In this document: one piece after another, positions 5,700 through 5,922 of the stretch | Layout of the letters: each line of letters starts with the position of its first letter | Position numbering within the stretch: the stretch's first letter is position 1 | Assembly: GCA_001778355.1 (NCBI GenBank) | Contig: MFGS01000155.1 | Coordinates: 1 to 5,922 of the forward strand | Reading direction: 5' to 3' | DNA length: 5,922 bases | DNA from: Candidatus Firestonebacteria bacterium RIFOXYA2_FULL_40_8 | Lineage (GTDB): Bacteria; Oederibacteriota; D2-FULL-39-29 | Made by a program: the position numbers and the translations under genes | The notes under the pieces: model-generated | The model's database searches: none | What the model was told of the DNA's origin: nothing | The model's input: only the letters and a program-made list of their open reading frames with translations

Positions 5700-5922
5700 C
5701 AGCGAAATCAAAATGTTTTTCAATCGGCGGAATCGAACCCGAAATCCTCCTAGAATAGCAATATTCTTAATTTGGAGTTTCCCTATTTTCTGTTCCGGTT
5801 TGCAACTGAAGGAAATTTATCTACATATTTCGTTATCCGCCTAGGTGGATTTCGCAAAGATTTAAGGTCTGATATTTAGACTTTGCTCAACTCGCTTTGC
5901 TCGAACAATTCAGCCTTTTTTC
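5700..5922. other. Terminal intergenic region without a convincing gene
   Basis: Neither strand has an ORF with a ribosome site. The longest + strand reading is 43 codons (5713-5844). The stretch holds an imperfect inverted repeat (5739-5753 with 5841-5855), a near-perfect 16-bp palindrome centred on CCTAGG (5835-5850), a GGAATCGAACCC string at 5729-5740 that looks like a tRNA T-loop on the - strand, and a repeated CTTTGCTC at 5881-5888 and 5895-5902. This density of repeats suggests a dispersed intergenic repeat or a remnant of an element rather than a gene. Confidence 0.45.
5739..5855. repeat. Imperfect inverted repeat, 15-bp arms about 87 bp apart
   Basis: The left arm CCGAAATCCTCCTAG (5739-5753) matches the reverse complement of the right arm CTAGGTGGATTTCGC (5841-5855) at 13 of 15 positions. 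A partial third copy of the outer motif, GCGAAATC, occurs at 5702-5709. The arms may be the ends of a small repeat unit or the stem of a long RNA hairpin. No transposase or target-site duplication is seen. Confidence 0.5.

Noticed and set aside
5700..5800. A tRNA gene on the - strand
   Set aside because: Only the T-loop string fits; the T stem is mismatched and the other arms cannot be drawn.
5713..5844. 43-codon + strand ORF in the tail
   Set aside because: No ribosome site, lies after a strong terminator, and overlaps the repeats that explain the sequence better.
1..5922. CRISPR array or insertion sequence
   Set aside because: No regularly spaced direct repeats and no transposase-like protein were found.

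Overview
The window suggests a Gram-negative (diderm), moderately AT-rich bacterium. It encodes a predicted outer-membrane beta-barrel, a lipoprotein with a clear lipobox, and a secreted esterase that ends in a FlgD-like / type IX secretion-style C-terminal domain with a YPNPFNPS motif. Such C-terminal domains are common in the Bacteroidetes/Fibrobacteres side of the tree and in several candidate phyla, including Elusimicrobia-like lineages. I cannot fix the taxon from this sequence. Shine-Dalgarno sites are strong and all confident genes lie on the + strand.

Layout. 1-207 is a hairpin-rich stretch with no confident gene: a possible structured leader or the tail of an upstream element. 208-459 encodes an acyl carrier protein-like protein whose phosphopantetheine-accepting serine is replaced by tyrosine. 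It overlaps by 4 nt (ATGA) a 422-aa exported, beta-propeller-like protein (456-1724). Next come a secreted PHB-depolymerase/feruloyl-esterase-type hydrolase with a C-terminal sorting-type domain (1766-3010), a GTG-started beta-barrel resembling the MetA-pathway transporter family (3104-3943), and a lipoprotein of unknown function (start corrected to 4017, end 4925). After a 185-nt gap comes a small exported lysine-rich helical protein with two cysteine pairs (5111-5620). A good hairpin terminator lies at 5647-5678. The last ~220 nt hold no convincing gene but several inverted repeats.

How the genes may fit together. Five consecutive genes encode proteins with export signals: periplasmic or secreted, outer-membrane, and lipoprotein. 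The block is therefore a cell-envelope or surface gene cluster, perhaps for binding and hydrolysing an ester-containing polymer and taking up the products. That role is inference from the esterase plus barrel plus lipoprotein. The two features most unlike routine annotation are the serine-less ACP translationally coupled to an exported protein, and the Lys-rich Cys-pair protein with an internal ~45-residue-period repeat. No mobile element, CRISPR array, rRNA or complete tRNA was recognised.
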